Origin: Trileptium ribeirensis
Lineage: Eukaryota; Nematoda; Enoplea; Enoplida; Thoracostomopsidae
Direction: 5' to 3'
DNA: 64,000 nt
Assembly (NCBI GenBank): GCA_030248225.1
Contig: JASANE010016064.1
Coordinates: 1-64,000, forward strand
Notes under the pieces: generated by a model
Told to the model about the DNA's origin: nothing
The model's input: only the letters and a program-made list of their open reading frames with translations
Database searches by the model: none
In this document: positions 1 to 11,379 of the stretch, piece by piece
Layout of the letters: the number at the start of each line of letters is the position of its first letter
How positions within the stretch are numbered: the stretch's first letter is position 1
Position numbers and translations under genes: made by a program

Positions 1-450
1 CAAACTTCTGTCGTATGGGTATAAGACAAGCAACACCTCCTTCTTCGATTTCCATTTTCAAATCCGCCGCACCTGCAATAGCATTTGCGATTAACAAAAG
101 TTATTATAGTATTTTATGTTAAATTCTACGCCCACCAATGGTAAACATCCAACGATAAAAAAACTGCCTCGCATATATTATCAATGATTCATCGATCTCA
201 CACACGTCTCCACGTTCGAGGTAGGAAAGTGTTTGAAAAGTACCTGTTTAATTCATGCAAAAATTCATCTTATCGCATACATAGCCAAATTCAAAATTGC
301 TAATTAATAATAATAATATGTGTTGGGCAGGGAATGTAGAGAACGAGGGTTGTGATAGTAGTATGTGTGAGTAAGGAAACCCGTTATAATGTAATATAGC
401 CGTGAGGTTTACCCTACTTAATAATTTTATTGGTAACAACTGTGAATACA
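1..450. other. Non-coding stretch, nothing recognised
   Basis: No coding signal, RNA gene or repeat structure was recognised. The short minus-strand open frame here has no domain-like composition. Confidence 0.5.
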
Positions 451-454
451 GACC

Positions 455-900
455 AATGACTGAAACGGAGTGAGCGAAGCGGTAGGAGTTTAGACAGAGG
501 GCTCTAGGATAAAAAATCGTAAAATTTTTTGTCTGTCGCTGTAGGTCATGACTCGTTTTCGGATGGACGGAAAATTTATGTTCGATAGGAAAAGTGATAA
601 TGATGTTTAGTTGAAAGCTAACAGCTCTGACCTTTTAGTTGAAAGCCAACAGCTCTGACCTTATCATTCGGGTCAAATTAGCAAAAGCAGATTTTTAAGG
701 GTTTTTGCCAAATCTGGCTATACAGTTTTCAGTTTTTCGCAGCCCATATCTCGCGACACAAGCTTAGTGTCGAAAACTGGGACCACTGTGCAGATTCCAC
801 TAATCGAGATCTACAACTGTGCTGAAAACGTTTTTTTGTGGGAACAATATGATTCATGGACCCTTTTCCAGACAGCGATTTTTTTCAATTTTAGCCGATT
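455..900 (+). repeat. Dispersed repeat, copy 1 (second copy inverted at 52750-53130)
   Basis: The block starts near ACTGAAACGGAGTGAGCGAA and runs through GCCAAATCTGGCTAT and GAGATCTACAACTGTGCTGA. The same landmarks recur on the minus strand at about 53130-52750, next to the last MOSPD-like exon. It contains a 28-bp direct duplication (TAGTTGAAAGC..., copies at 608 and 636). The ends are not defined and no terminal inverted repeats were seen. The short open frame inside it is therefore probably not a gene. The superfamily is unknown. Confidence 0.6.
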
Positions 901-1700
901 TATTGCTTGTTTACCTTACAATGAGTGCTTTATTAGATTTTCAAGACGCTGGATAGGATTGTTTTGTTATCTAGAGTCGAACTTGTTATACCTTTTCTTG
1001 GGGATTCAAGGGTTTTTTCGTCGACGAACCCGTTTCCAAAAGTGAGTTTTCATTTGTCTAACTATGTTTTGCGTGCAGGGCATCATGAATGGTATATAGG
1101 TATTTCTTAACGCTGAATACACTAATTTCGTTGTCTAGTGTCCACGGTACATATTTAATTGATTTTAAATGGTTTTATGATGAGTAAATCCGATTGCCAG
1201 AATATAGTCTCCCTCGGTTTTGTGGCTACGTATTGCGTACAGGATATCAAGAATAAATGTCTATATAGGTTTTCCGGTATGCTGAATGCGACGGTTTGGC
1301 TATGTAGAGACCAACACAAATACTTGATGCGTTGTCACTTGTTTTCGGTGGGTTTTGGGTGGACGAGGTTTTAGGGTTTTCAATGGGTTCAGGGTGCAAG
1401 AGGTTTTACGATGCTATATTTATTAAACACAGTCTGTTACAGGTGATTAAACAAAATAACTTAAAAATGAAACAACACTCGCTGCGTTTCACGCTCGTTT
1501 GCGCGCTAATAGTACTAGCTTGTCTCATCGCTAAGGCTGTGAATTCTGAGAGTTGAATATTTGATATAAAGAGATGTACACAGCTTGCGTTGTTTTAACA
1601 GTTGATGAGATATGGATGCCCCCTTATTGTGTATTAGTGACTTGCAGTGTGCTCCTACATAGAGAATGGATTGCTCCACAAAATTATATCAATAATATCC
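901..1700. other. Non-coding stretch, nothing recognised
   Basis: Only short overlapping open frames without domain-like composition. No repeat structure was found by eye. Confidence 0.4.
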
Positions 1701-2215
1701 ATACAGCTCGAATGGATGCGCGGTATTGCCGTTTTCGTTAATTTTGGGTCATTTGGAATCATTCAAAACCCATTTTGATCCAGCCCTGCAGCTTAAGTAG
1801 TGGAAACGGCGGAACATATTCTGAAGTTACTGAGTGTGAAAATGATCTACAAAATGAGACCAATAACACCCACATAGCTCTAGAGAATTCAGGAGATATT
1901 ACCATATTCGTGTGCTTCGGGTCTCTTATCTCGATTCAAAATCCCATTTTGGCCCAACCATACAGCGTAAATCATTAAAACGGTGGTACATCATCTGCAA
2001 ATACAGGGTGAATTGCTCTACAATGTAAGCACGTATAGCTTAAGCGATTCCGGAAATGTTGACTTTTTCTCATTTTCGTGTATTTTGGGTCACTTGAGCC
2101 CTTTAAAAATCCTTTGGGCCCTAATCCTGGACTCAGATTGTTCATTGTTCAAAATCTATATGTACAGTTTACAGAGCTTTAATTGCTCTACAAAATGAAC
2201 CGGATTTCGCCAAAA
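1700..2215 (+). repeat. Three diverged ~165-bp repeat units
   Basis: Units are recognised by a TTTTGGGTCA / CCCATTTTG-type core followed by CTCTACAAAATGA-type ends, near 1735, 1905 and 2070. The spacing is about 165 bp and the divergence is high. A similar style of repeat (GGGTTTTAAAATGG...CCTTGGG) occurs in intron 1 of the GPCR at 18455-18905 and may be related. No coding potential. Confidence 0.5.
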
Positions 2216-2250
2216 TATTTGCAGCGGTTGCTGAGATTCAGTCAAAACTA

Positions 2251-2446
2251 CAGTACTCGCCAAAAATGACCGTCGCATTTCGAGCGAGCGAGTTCGAGCG
2301 AGTCGCGAGCGAGTGGCTCGCTCGAGATTTCGCAACTATTTAAATTAATAGAAAATTCTATTTTTAGAACAAATTTATTTCGAGCGAGTCGCGAGCGAGT
2401 GTCGAGCGAGTCGCGAGCGAGCGACAGTCATTTTTGGCGGGTACTG
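2251..2446. mobile_element. Tc1/mariner-like MITE, 196 bp
   Basis: The left end CAGTACTCGCCAAAAATGAC and the right end GTCATTTTTGGCGGGTACTG are inverted repeats with one mismatch. Each is flanked by TA (2249-2250 and 2447-2448). A TA target with ends starting CAGT is the Tc1/mariner/pogo pattern. The interior is almost entirely GAGCGA/TCGCTC-type repeats that can fold back. It has no coding capacity, so it is non-autonomous. The superfamily call is inference from ends and target only. Confidence 0.7.
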
Positions 2447-2449
2447 TAT

Positions 2450-3524
2450 GTTTCAACGAACTTTTTTATTCGATCCGAGCCCTTTCGACCCTTTTTTATG
2501 ACCTGAAGGAAGTAGAATCCGTTTCCGCGTATAACAAAAGGGCATAAATAGAGTTTTTAAACTTTCGACTGAGATATCACGCCATTAAATCGGCAAAGAC
2601 AAAGTGGACTTACGCGTGTTACCCAAACATACCCAGAAACGGGCACCGTCGAAATCTACCACTCTTTCCAGTGATAATTCTTCGCTACGCTCGTTCCACT
2701 TACTACTCAGAAGCTAATTTCTGCGCCACGGTGTGTTCACAACTTCAAAAAATCTTACTTCTTAAAAACCTAAAATGTACGCGTTTGTTGCTAACACGTC
2801 GAAACTCAGAAAAGACGCAACGGTAATGACGTTATGTACGCGTCCTTGACAGTCAATGTACAGGTAGCAATCAGAAATGACCACGGTTCCTCGTACTAAT
2901 ACATTCACGATACGTAATACTCGCACTACGTTTATTTTATTTTTATACTAACAGCTGCAGCTATGTATATCGATATTGTAATTCTGTATTTCGCTGTTAA
3001 AAAATGCCCAACTCGCTGAATACATGTCTGTATCGTCCTTATTGTGTAAATTCAATTTGATTCAAAGCACGACCAGTGTACATTGTTATACATTATGTGT
3101 ACATAGCATAGCTGGACGAACTCTGTCACTAATTGATGCTTAGCTATGATCGTAGGGTTACCAACGTCAAAATAGAGTGATTTTCGATATCATTCGAAAA
3201 TTTAAAATATTTTTCGAAATCTATTCGGAATTTTTAGCGCTCTTTTTTAATTTCGTTCGGTCGAAACACGACAGTCATTTCTGGGCTAGTATTATTTAAG
3301 ATAGATTAAAATCATTAAATGTATAGGTAAATGTGCTTTGGAAAATTGCACCAACCCTTTATAACTTACACTTTTTCAGATAAGTAATGTCTTAATTTGA
3401 AACGATTTGGTATAGCTTAATCATCAAATCTATACGATAAATAATTATTACTCACAGTGAAATTTATTGGGTTCCCGATAATTTAAAAAATTCCGCGATT
3501 GTACCATCATAAGTTACCTCATAC
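2450..3524. other. Non-coding stretch between MITEs
   Basis: AT-rich sequence with no recognised gene, RNA or repeat structure. The phrase ACGACAGTCATTTCTGG near 3267 weakly recalls the MITE end at 2251 but is not a clear copy. Confidence 0.4.
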
Positions 3525-3532
3525 CTATATTG

Positions 3533-4679
3533 CAGGGAATAACCGGAACCGAAATTTACCGGAACCCTCCATTTAAACCGGATCCGGAACCGGAACCTTG
3601 TCTTCGAAATTTATATATAGTAAAACAGATGACGGAAGAAATGAAGGTATAGTGGATTTAAAATGTATTAAAAATAACTTTTACATTATACTGCATTGCG
3701 ATGGTATTATTGCCTTTCTGAATCTTTAAAGAGACTGAGGAAACTAATAATGTTTATATATTTATCGATCAAATATGTCGGTTTTTGGACATTCAGAGCA
3801 AAAAATGTCTTCCACTATACACCATTGCGTATACTTTGTCAAATGGAATGTGCTTACAAAGCTTGGAGCGTAGAATACATACTTTCGCCCTGTCTCCAGT
3901 CGCCTCCCTTTACTACACATACGTTTGTTGCATGCTCTTCTGTAGGAAACTTAAAATTATTGGTTTATATGATTCTAAGAGAAAATAATAGATAGAAGGT
4001 AATTTTCTGATGAGTAGTCAGAGACATTATTTAGGCTAGCGTTGGACAAACAGTGTCCGTCAGTTAGATCATAATGATGATAACTTTCTAATCAGAATGC
4101 TATAAACGAGACACTGTGATGCTGCTCGCACAGTTTCAATAAATACAGTTCATTGCCTAGAAAGCAGTTTCTAGCTGCGTTGCAGATAACGTTAGTTTAC
4201 TTCAATTTAGACTGATTTTACCAAGTTTACAAGCGCACGGGTGCTTGACGCAATTTATGTTAGCCAAGCATAGCCTAAGTACTTCTGCATAAGCCATACT
4301 CTGTTACCGAGTTGGACCGGTTTAATTCAAACTTATTCCACTAGACTTCTGGATGTGTAAAATAGCTGCTACAAGCATCGACCTGGCTTTGATTTAGTAA
4401 ACTCCTGCAGGTTATTATGAAAAATTCCTGCTCAAATTATGTGCCCTACTTACGTTTAACACGGCAAATTGGTTAGTTAATCTTTTCTTTTGCTTGGTTG
4501 TATTGGAGCTTGATCATTGTATTACATATGTTTGGATTACAGGATGAAGCAAAAAAACGTGGAAAATTTCAAACAAATATTTTCAACCGGAATTCCGGTT
4601 CCGGTATGGTTTTTGCCTTTTGCCGGAACCGCAACCAGAGCACGATTTTCGCCGGAACCGGAATTCCGGTTACTCCCTG
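3533..4679 (+). mobile_element. hAT-type MITE, copy A (1147 bp)
   Basis: It begins CAGGGAATAACCGGAACC and ends CCGGAATTCCGGTTACTCCCTG. It is flanked by a perfect 8-bp target duplication CTATATTG (3525-3532 and 4680-4687). An 8-bp duplication with CAGGG ends is the hAT pattern. The interior is AT-rich and encodes no transposase. The overlapping open frames inside it are artefacts of GGAATTCC-rich sequence. Copy B (4856-5965) lies inverted 176 bp away; other copies are at 51113-52089, 54167-55391 and, truncated, 47990-48599. Confidence 0.85.
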
Positions 4680-4855
4680 CTATATTGCCATTAAAGTAAC
4701 CACATATACAGTTTTGTTATCCTGTGGTTAGTTCACTAGTGGTACTGCACACCTCTACATCAACTATCGTTTTCAAGAAACTCGAACAAAAAATTTCATT
4801 GCACAAATTTCACTAGATGGCATAAACACTGTGGCAGTTTTCACTATGGGCCAAT

Positions 4856-5965
4856 CAGGGAGTAACCGGAATTCCGGTTCCGGCAAAAATCGTATTCTGA
4901 TTGCGGTTCCGGCAAAACCATACCGGAACCGGAATTCTGGTTTAAAAATTTTGTTTGAAATTTTCCACGTTTTTCACTTCACCTGTGATCAAAACATATA
5001 TGTAATATATACAATGATCAAGCTCCAATACAACCAAGCAAAAGAAAAGATTAACTAAGCAAATTTGCTCTGTGAAACGTAAGTAGCGCACCTAATTTCA
5101 GTAGGAAGTTTTCATAATAACCTGCAGGACTTTGTTAACAAATCAAAGCTAGGTCGATGCCTGTAGCAGCTGTTTTACACATTCAGAAGTCTGCGAGGTA
5201 CGTTCGAATTAAACCGGTCCAACTCGGTAACACAGTATGGCCTACGCAGAAGTACATAGGGTATCTTTGGCTAACATAAATTCCGTCAAGCACCAGCCGG
5301 TGCGCTTGTAAACTTGGTAAATCAATCTAAATTGAAGTAAACTAACATTATCTGCAACGCAGCCAGAAACTGCTTTCTTGGCAATGAACATTTATTGAAA
5401 CTGTGCGAGCAGCATCACAGTTTGTCTCATTTATAGCACTCTGATTAGAAAGTTAAAGTCATTATCATCTAACTGAAGGGCACTGTTTGTCCAACGCTAG
5501 CCTAAACAGTGTCTCCGACCACTGATCAGAAAATTACCTTCTATCTATTATTTTCTCTTAAAATCATTATAAACCAATAATTTCAAGTTTCCTACAGAGG
5601 AACATACAACAAACGTATGTGTACTAAAGGGAGGCGACTGGAGACAGAGCGAAAGTGTGTATTCAATGCTCCAAGCTTTGTAAGCACAGTCAATTTGACG
5701 CACTATACGCAATGGCGTATAGTGCAGGGCATTTTTTGCATTGATCGATAAATAAACATTATTAGCTTCCTCAGTCTCTTTAAAGTTTTAGAAAGGCAAT
5801 AATGCCATCGCAATACATTAAGTTTAATGTAAAGGTTATTTTTAATGCATTTTAAATCCACTATACCTTCGTTTCTTCCTTCATATGCTTTACTATATAT
5901 AAATTTCGAAGACCAGGTTCCGGTTTAAGTGGACGGTTCCGGTTGCTGGTTCCGGTTATTCTCTG
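4856..5965 (-). mobile_element. hAT-type MITE, copy B, inverted relative to copy A
   Basis: The left end is CAGGGAGTAACCGGAATTCC and the right end is a mutated form of the opposite terminus (TTATTCTCTG). The 8-bp flanks GGGCCAAT and GGACAAAT match at 6 of 8 positions, so this insertion is older than copy A. The whole 1110 bp reads as the reverse complement of copy A with scattered differences. Together A and B form a head-to-head inverted repeat of about 1.1 kb per arm. Confidence 0.8.
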
Positions 5966-5973
5966 GGACAAAT

Positions 5974-6518
5974 GTATCCTAGCCGTATAAAATTAAACGC
6001 AATTTCTACGTTTTTATATTATTGTTGTAGTGATATTGGGTTTATGTTTACGTTGGTGTCTTCGGAGCATATTACAATATGCTAAAGAGAAAATGTGACG
6101 CAGGATAATGATCTGTACCTGCCAACACTGGTGGTTCTTGCCAATATTTTCCAAGGCTTGCGCTTCAGGATGCGTAAAATTTTGTAGACACCAGTTTTAA
6201 TCAAAATTGGTGATATTCGGGAGCTGTTGAAGCTAAATAGCTTGCAGTTTTGATCGTAATAAACCATACGCACGATGTACTAATAAGTATATTAAAGCTA
6301 CAGCATTTTTAGGTTTCAATTTTATAAACGTTGTTTAGCGATACGTGTTGATCTTTGTTATGTTTCTTACCGATGTACAGTAAAATTAAATCCAAATTTT
6401 TCGTCAGAAATCTGGGTACATCTCGCGCCAATGTCGAACTGATGGTGAATTTTTCAAGGGCTGTTTGCTGTTATTTCTGTGTATCTGTAAATGTTATACA
6501 AATCACAGTCTGAAATTT
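5974..6518. other. Non-coding stretch, nothing recognised
   Basis: No convincing gene, RNA or repeat. Confidence 0.4.
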
Positions 6519-6710
6519 TTATCTTATGCGAAATCCGGAGTAGCTCTTAGATTTTTTGTGAACGATTTCTTTTTGTTTTTGACCATAATAATCATACAAT
6601 TGATGAGGTTTATCGATCACCACGAAATTCAATAACTCATCTCTGTCTCTTTCCGCTAAATTTAGAAAACGATGCAAACGATTCCAGCCATTCTTCGAGT
6701 ACACTACTGT
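6519..6710 (-). CDS. Possible terminal coding exon, unknown protein
   Basis: A minus-strand open stretch of about 60 codons has coding-like composition rather than low-complexity sequence: it is charged, with motifs such as RFLNLAERDRDELLNF and VVIDKPHQLYDYY. It ends in TAA and could be a last exon. A possible splice acceptor (GCGACAG) lies just upstream on that strand. I do not recognise the family and found no partner exon nearby. It could equally be a chance frame or a retrotransposed fragment. Confidence 0.3.
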   Translation of the reverse strand, partial: TVVYSKNGWNRLHRFLNLAERDRDELLNFVVIDKPHQLYDYYGQKQKEIVHKKSKSYSGFRIR

Positions 6711-7589
6711 CGCGCATTAGGAATCGCTTTTCAACTAGTGGAAAAAGTTGGTTATTTCGGTGCTTTGTATGCAGTGTTTGTGATTGTGTTTTGCGGCTAT
6801 TTTTTGAATTATTATGTTATCAGCTGTTATGATTGCGCTTTACTAATGTATATTTGAATACACACCTTCATTTTTAGTTGTTATTGACTGCAATAAACGA
6901 AAATAGTTCATGAACGTTTACGGAAATATTTTCTTTTGGAGTCTTTTCTTGAACACCCGAGACCCACTATAACAGTTACTGTCTTTGAGTTAGGCCGTGG
7001 GATTCTAGGAAAGACCCTGATTTTTTCTGTCCTTAAGTTCATTTTAATGCTGATTTAGCAGGGAACCAGATTTTGTGAGTACAAACATTATGCGGTATGT
7101 GCGCCATAGTTGCTGTTTTGCATGCGATGCGTTCAGAGATTTGTGGGCACGGATGTATCACCAGTTGAAAACTGTGCGATAGTAATAGAATGAACAACGT
7201 GTAGAAGAAATTCACGGCCGCTGGAAAAATTAAAACTGCCGCCGCGCAATTCAACAACTTACAATAATGCATCATACGAGTTTGGAGGGTTTTTAAGAAG
7301 TAATACTATAATTAGATCCATAAAGGTACAAATATGCCGAAATTCGATAACTCTTCCAACTATTATGGACCTTATTCGATGACGTCCAGGCTAATGATTT
7401 CACGCTTGTCGGATGTCGCTTAGCTCAACATCGACAAATTATTTGTGTTCGAAGACCAAAAAGAAAAAATGCACGAATTGCTGTTGATTTCCGCAAACAA
7501 GTTGCTTTTAATTTCGATCAGTAAACGTAATTTTCGTTCTGAAATACACAATTTATTTAAAAAATGTTAATAATTGCTGTGTTTCATGT
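6711..7589. other. Non-coding stretch, nothing recognised
   Basis: A minus-strand frame at 7039-7275 has a hydrophobic segment but no recognisable motif. I do not call a gene. Confidence 0.35.
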
Positions 7590-7890
7590 GCCGCAATGAT
7601 TGAATGGTTAGAGCATTTCTCTTGTAATACACTGGCCGTGTGTTCGAGTCTCGCTCTGACCATAAGATTGCAGCAATCCTCTTGAGCAAGGGATTAAGGT
7701 ACATTGTGCTCCAGCCAACCCAGCTGTTCATTCTTAACTGGTAGATAAATGGGTACCAGCTTGCTGCAAAAATCACTGGCTTGCAGACACCGCAAGGCTC
7801 TGTATATCTATCCAGACCCCATACGGCCCGAAAAGCGGGGTAACGGAGATCGGCACCGCTCCCAGCTGCGCTAGTTCTCGGGGGAAAAAT
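7590..7890 (+). mobile_element. tRNA-derived SINE
   Basis: The head is tRNA-like, with an A-box (TGGTTAGAGCA, about 7605-7615) and a B-box (GTGTTCGAGTCTC, about 7639-7651) spaced as in a tRNA gene. The body that follows contains GCTCCAGCCAACCCAGCTG and AAATGGGTACCAGC, which resembles the conserved core of SINE families I recall from invertebrates. The tail carries CCCCATACGGCCCGAAAAGCGGGG. These promoter boxes would be used by RNA polymerase III. The 3' end and target duplication are not certain. Minus-strand frames here translate the tRNA head and are not genes. Confidence 0.75.
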
Positions 7891-8715
7891 TTGATTTGAC
7901 TTTTGTGTTACAATTACTGTTGTGTAATATGTGTTAGTGTAAATTTATGTTGAATGCTCGACGGTGGTTAGTATTGATTTTTACTTGTTTGTTCGTTCGC
8001 TAGTTTATTTGCATGCTCATCTGTTCTTCCACTACTAAAACGGTTACGAACAGGCGTAAAAGCAAATCTTTCGTTAAGCGTCCACTAATTATTTTCGGAA
8101 AATTAGCAGATTTTCCGTTGCTACTCATGGACGATTTGCTGTTAGTCCTGTCCGCAACTGTACCTGTATGTGTTTTGTCTTGCAACTAATATTTGGTTAT
8201 AAAATATTGCATATAACGCGATTATTCATTATTATATTACTACATATAATACATAATGTAGGTCTGGCCGAAACAACTGTACATCGATATGGTGACAATA
8301 ACTATTCGCATAATCGGCATCCACCGGAAGCAGCTGCTCCTGATCAAACGGCGTCGGGGGGATATTTCCGCCGCACCAAATCAGACCGCTATTACCATCG
8401 TCGTCAGGCACATGCAGCTGGCGTCGAAGACGGCGATTATAATAGCTATCGGTATAGCAAAAGCTACGGACGCCGCAGATTTGGTATGTTGTTGCGAAGC
8501 GAGCAACCATTATTATTTGTAAGTGTACAGAAAAATTTTTATCGCGTCCTTCCGTCTGTCCGTCCGGATAGTTGTTTCTCAGGAACGAATGAAGAGATTC
8601 TCAAGCAGTATTTTGATAGCTTATAGTCTGTGGCGTCAGCTCATATAGGTTCCATCTATGCAACTTACCCATGGAGGATGGGAGGATCCTTTAAAGAAGA
8701 TACCCCTTCAATTTC
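7891..8715. other. Uncertain region with overlapping open frames on both strands
   Basis: The segment 8232-8520 is less AT-rich than its surroundings and open in three frames. The longest (8168-8626, +, 152 codons) starts with a hydrophobic stretch and continues with a Tyr/Arg/His-rich segment. No frame has a motif I recognise, and openness in several frames argues against any one being selected. It could be an exon fragment or another repeat. Confidence 0.3.
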
Positions 8716-8866
8716 TGTGACCGAGGGTAAATGCGTTTTTGGTTATATCTCAAAACGCAGGCCTCATATCGAACATGTTTCATTTCTTTTTGTGACCGAG
8801 GGTAAATGCGTTTTTGGTTATATCTCAAAACGCAGGCCTCATATCGAACATGTTTCATTTCTTTTA
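8716..8866 (+). repeat. Exact 75-bp tandem duplication
   Basis: The segment beginning TGTGACCGAGGGTAAATGCG occurs at 8716 and again at 8791 with essentially no differences, so the duplication is recent. The period is a multiple of three, which makes an open frame (8630-8968) look like a repeat protein. Nothing else supports coding. Confidence 0.8.
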
Positions 8867-8999
8867 TGTTCGGTTGGATATGATATTAAACACTTGTTAC
8901 ACTCATGGATAATGCCAAAACTACCAATTTTAACCCTTTGTATATCATATTTTGAAAATAATTGTTAATTAGCATTACATAATATAGTCACTATAAAGT

Positions 9000-10110
9000 T
9001 TTACACTGAAAACAATTGAGTGATTTATTTGAATGTATCTGTGAACGGTCTTTCCTTTTTGGAATGGTATTGTATCCTCTGGGACCCCGCCGCCAAGCCA
9101 TTCATGATTTAGATATTGTAAATGTAATGTCATATTTTGTTGTGTCTGTTATTAACAAGAACTTTCGAGGGTTCTGGAAACGATGGAGTCATTTATTTGA
9201 ACTGTGTGACTGATTTACACTTTTTGGAGTTGCAATGTATTCCCAGCCCCAAAACCCCCTTCCCGCCAAGGACAATGCGTAATTTCGGTATTAATGTCAC
9301 ATTTTGGTATGTTTGTTATTACAAAGGTTCTTGAAATTGCTGAAAACACTGTAGTAATTCATTTGAAAGAATCGGTGGCCAGTTTACCCCTATTGTAATG
9401 ACACTGTCTGTATCACCAGCCTCCCCGCCAAGAACTATGCACGATTTCCTGATTTTCAATGTAATGTCACATTTTGCTGTGTCTGTGATTACAAAGGTTT
9501 TTGAGGGTGCTCCAAACCATGAAATAATTCATTTGAAAGAATCAGTGACCAACTGACCTTATTGGAATGGCGTTACATCCCCAGGGACCCCGATGAACCA
9601 TACGTGATGATATCATTGTTTTAAATGTAATGTCATAGTTTATTGGTCCGTTAATACGAAGGCTTTAGAAGATGCTGAAAACGATGAAATGATTTATTTG
9701 AGTGTATCTCTGACCAAAGTAGATATTTTGGAAAGGTACTTTGTCTTACGAGATCCGTGCGTCAGCCATGCATGGTTCCGTGATTTTCAACATAATGTTA
9801 TAATTTGCTGTATTTGTGGTTGTAAAGGTTTTTGAGGATGCTGAAAACGATGAATTGAATTATTTGAGTGTATCTTTGGTTCATATAGATTTGTTGGAAT
9901 GGTACTGTATTCCGTGAGACCCCTCTTGAGCCCTGCATGATTACGTGATTTTCAACGTAATATCATAATTTGTTGCATTTGGGGTTATTAAGGTTTCTGA
10001 AAACGATGAATTGATTTGTTTGACTGATGTATCTGTGGCCAATATACTCTTTTTGGTATGATACTCCATCCCTGGGGCTCCTGTTAATTTATGCATGATT
10101 TTGTGGGTTT
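9000..10110 (+). repeat. Degenerate tandem array, period ~165 bp, about 7 copies
   Basis: Recurrent landmarks are GATTTTCAACGTAATGTCA, TTTGCTGTGTCTGTGATTAC, GCTGAAAACGATGA and a CATCCCCAGGGACCCCGCC-type GC-rich stretch. They return about every 160-170 bp (near 9105, 9277, 9430, 9605, 9770, 9938 and 10090). Divergence between copies is considerable, so this is an old array. No coding potential. Confidence 0.7.
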
Positions 10111-11375
10111 CAATCTGGGCCCTCCATTCGCTGAAAATATTGCCAGAGGGCATAAACTGGAGGCCTCCCTGGTTCCGAACCCGGGGGCGCCCGATTTTAC
10201 CAGGGGGAATTGTGCCAAGAGAAGTGCGGCTAAAATCGTGTCAGAAACACTGCCAAAACGCTTTTGATGGAGATAAAAAGCAATTTTGAAGTTTTTGGCT
10301 TCAGAACGAAATTTTAGTACAAACTTTAAAAAAATTTTATGTGCTTTAGACCGATCGGAAACAAAAAAATTTGCCGAGGCAATGAACCGGGGTGAGCCCA
10401 AAATTATGCCAAGGGGCGTGAATCGGGGCACGTCTGTTTTGATCCAGGGGGAACCGAAAAATGCCAGGGCTACCCCTTCAATTTGGAAAGCCCAGTCAGT
10501 CTAATGCTGTATTTTTTAAATCTGCTAATATGGATGCTTTCGAGGCTGGCGATAAGGATAAGATGATGAGTGCAAAAACGTATCTGTGACTATAAACGTC
10601 GCTTGGTCGCAGTGACGCCGCTCGCTGCGTAATCATTGGTTGACCCACCTTCCAGTATTATATATACAGTATACGTACACGTAGCCCACCTTGACTGTCA
10701 ACCTGTGCGTACCCGGTCAATTCGATGTCTGTTTCTGCGATTTTTATACTATGGCTTTTGATTTAGTACGGCACGGCTTAACACAGATTACATCAGGTTA
10801 ATAGCAGCGCCACCAACTCTAATTACACCACAGGTTGTAATGAGGTCTGGTTCATTACACTCCGTAAGATATTAATCTTTAGACAAGTTTATGGTCGATG
10901 GATTTAAATATATACTCTTAAATTTGAAAAATATTGCCGCCATGGTTAAGGGATTCTTTATTATTGATATTGCCCAGATTGTTCGAAGTTACACGCACTG
11001 CCTTTTGATACAAAAATCGGAAGGCAGATTTTTGGTGTATATTTTATCTTTAAAATATTTAATGCCTTACATTAATGCGTTAGTCCACTGTTGGTGTGTA
11101 CATCAAGGTTGTTCTAACGCAAATCGTGTACGCTTACATAAAGGGAAATCATGATTTGTTCCCGTTCATCGCTTTTACGATCGTGAATTGACTTGACGAA
11201 AGAATAAGTCAGGTGTACGCACCTAATGTGGATTCACGCGCAAAAAAACTTGAAAAATATATTGTTTGGACCAATCTTGATCTAAGAAATTCAGGATTTA
11301 ATCATTTCAACATGTTATGGAGAATCACAGGCTCATCCTTGTACTTCAGTTGACAATGTTAACATTATATCAAAC
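10111..11375. other. Non-coding stretch with a GC-richer block
   Basis: 10130-10500 is richer in G/C (AACCCGGGGGCGCCC, GATCCAGGGGGAACC) and open on both strands, but no motif is recognisable. It may be repeat-derived. The rest shows nothing. Confidence 0.35.
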
Positions 11376-11379
11376 AGTG

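Noticed and set aside
3533..5965. Open frames with NRNSGSG/PAKPYRNRNSG-type peptides read as a low-complexity protein
   Set aside because: They are translations of the GGAATTCCGGTTCCGG terminal repeats of the hAT-type MITEs, seen on both strands and in every copy.
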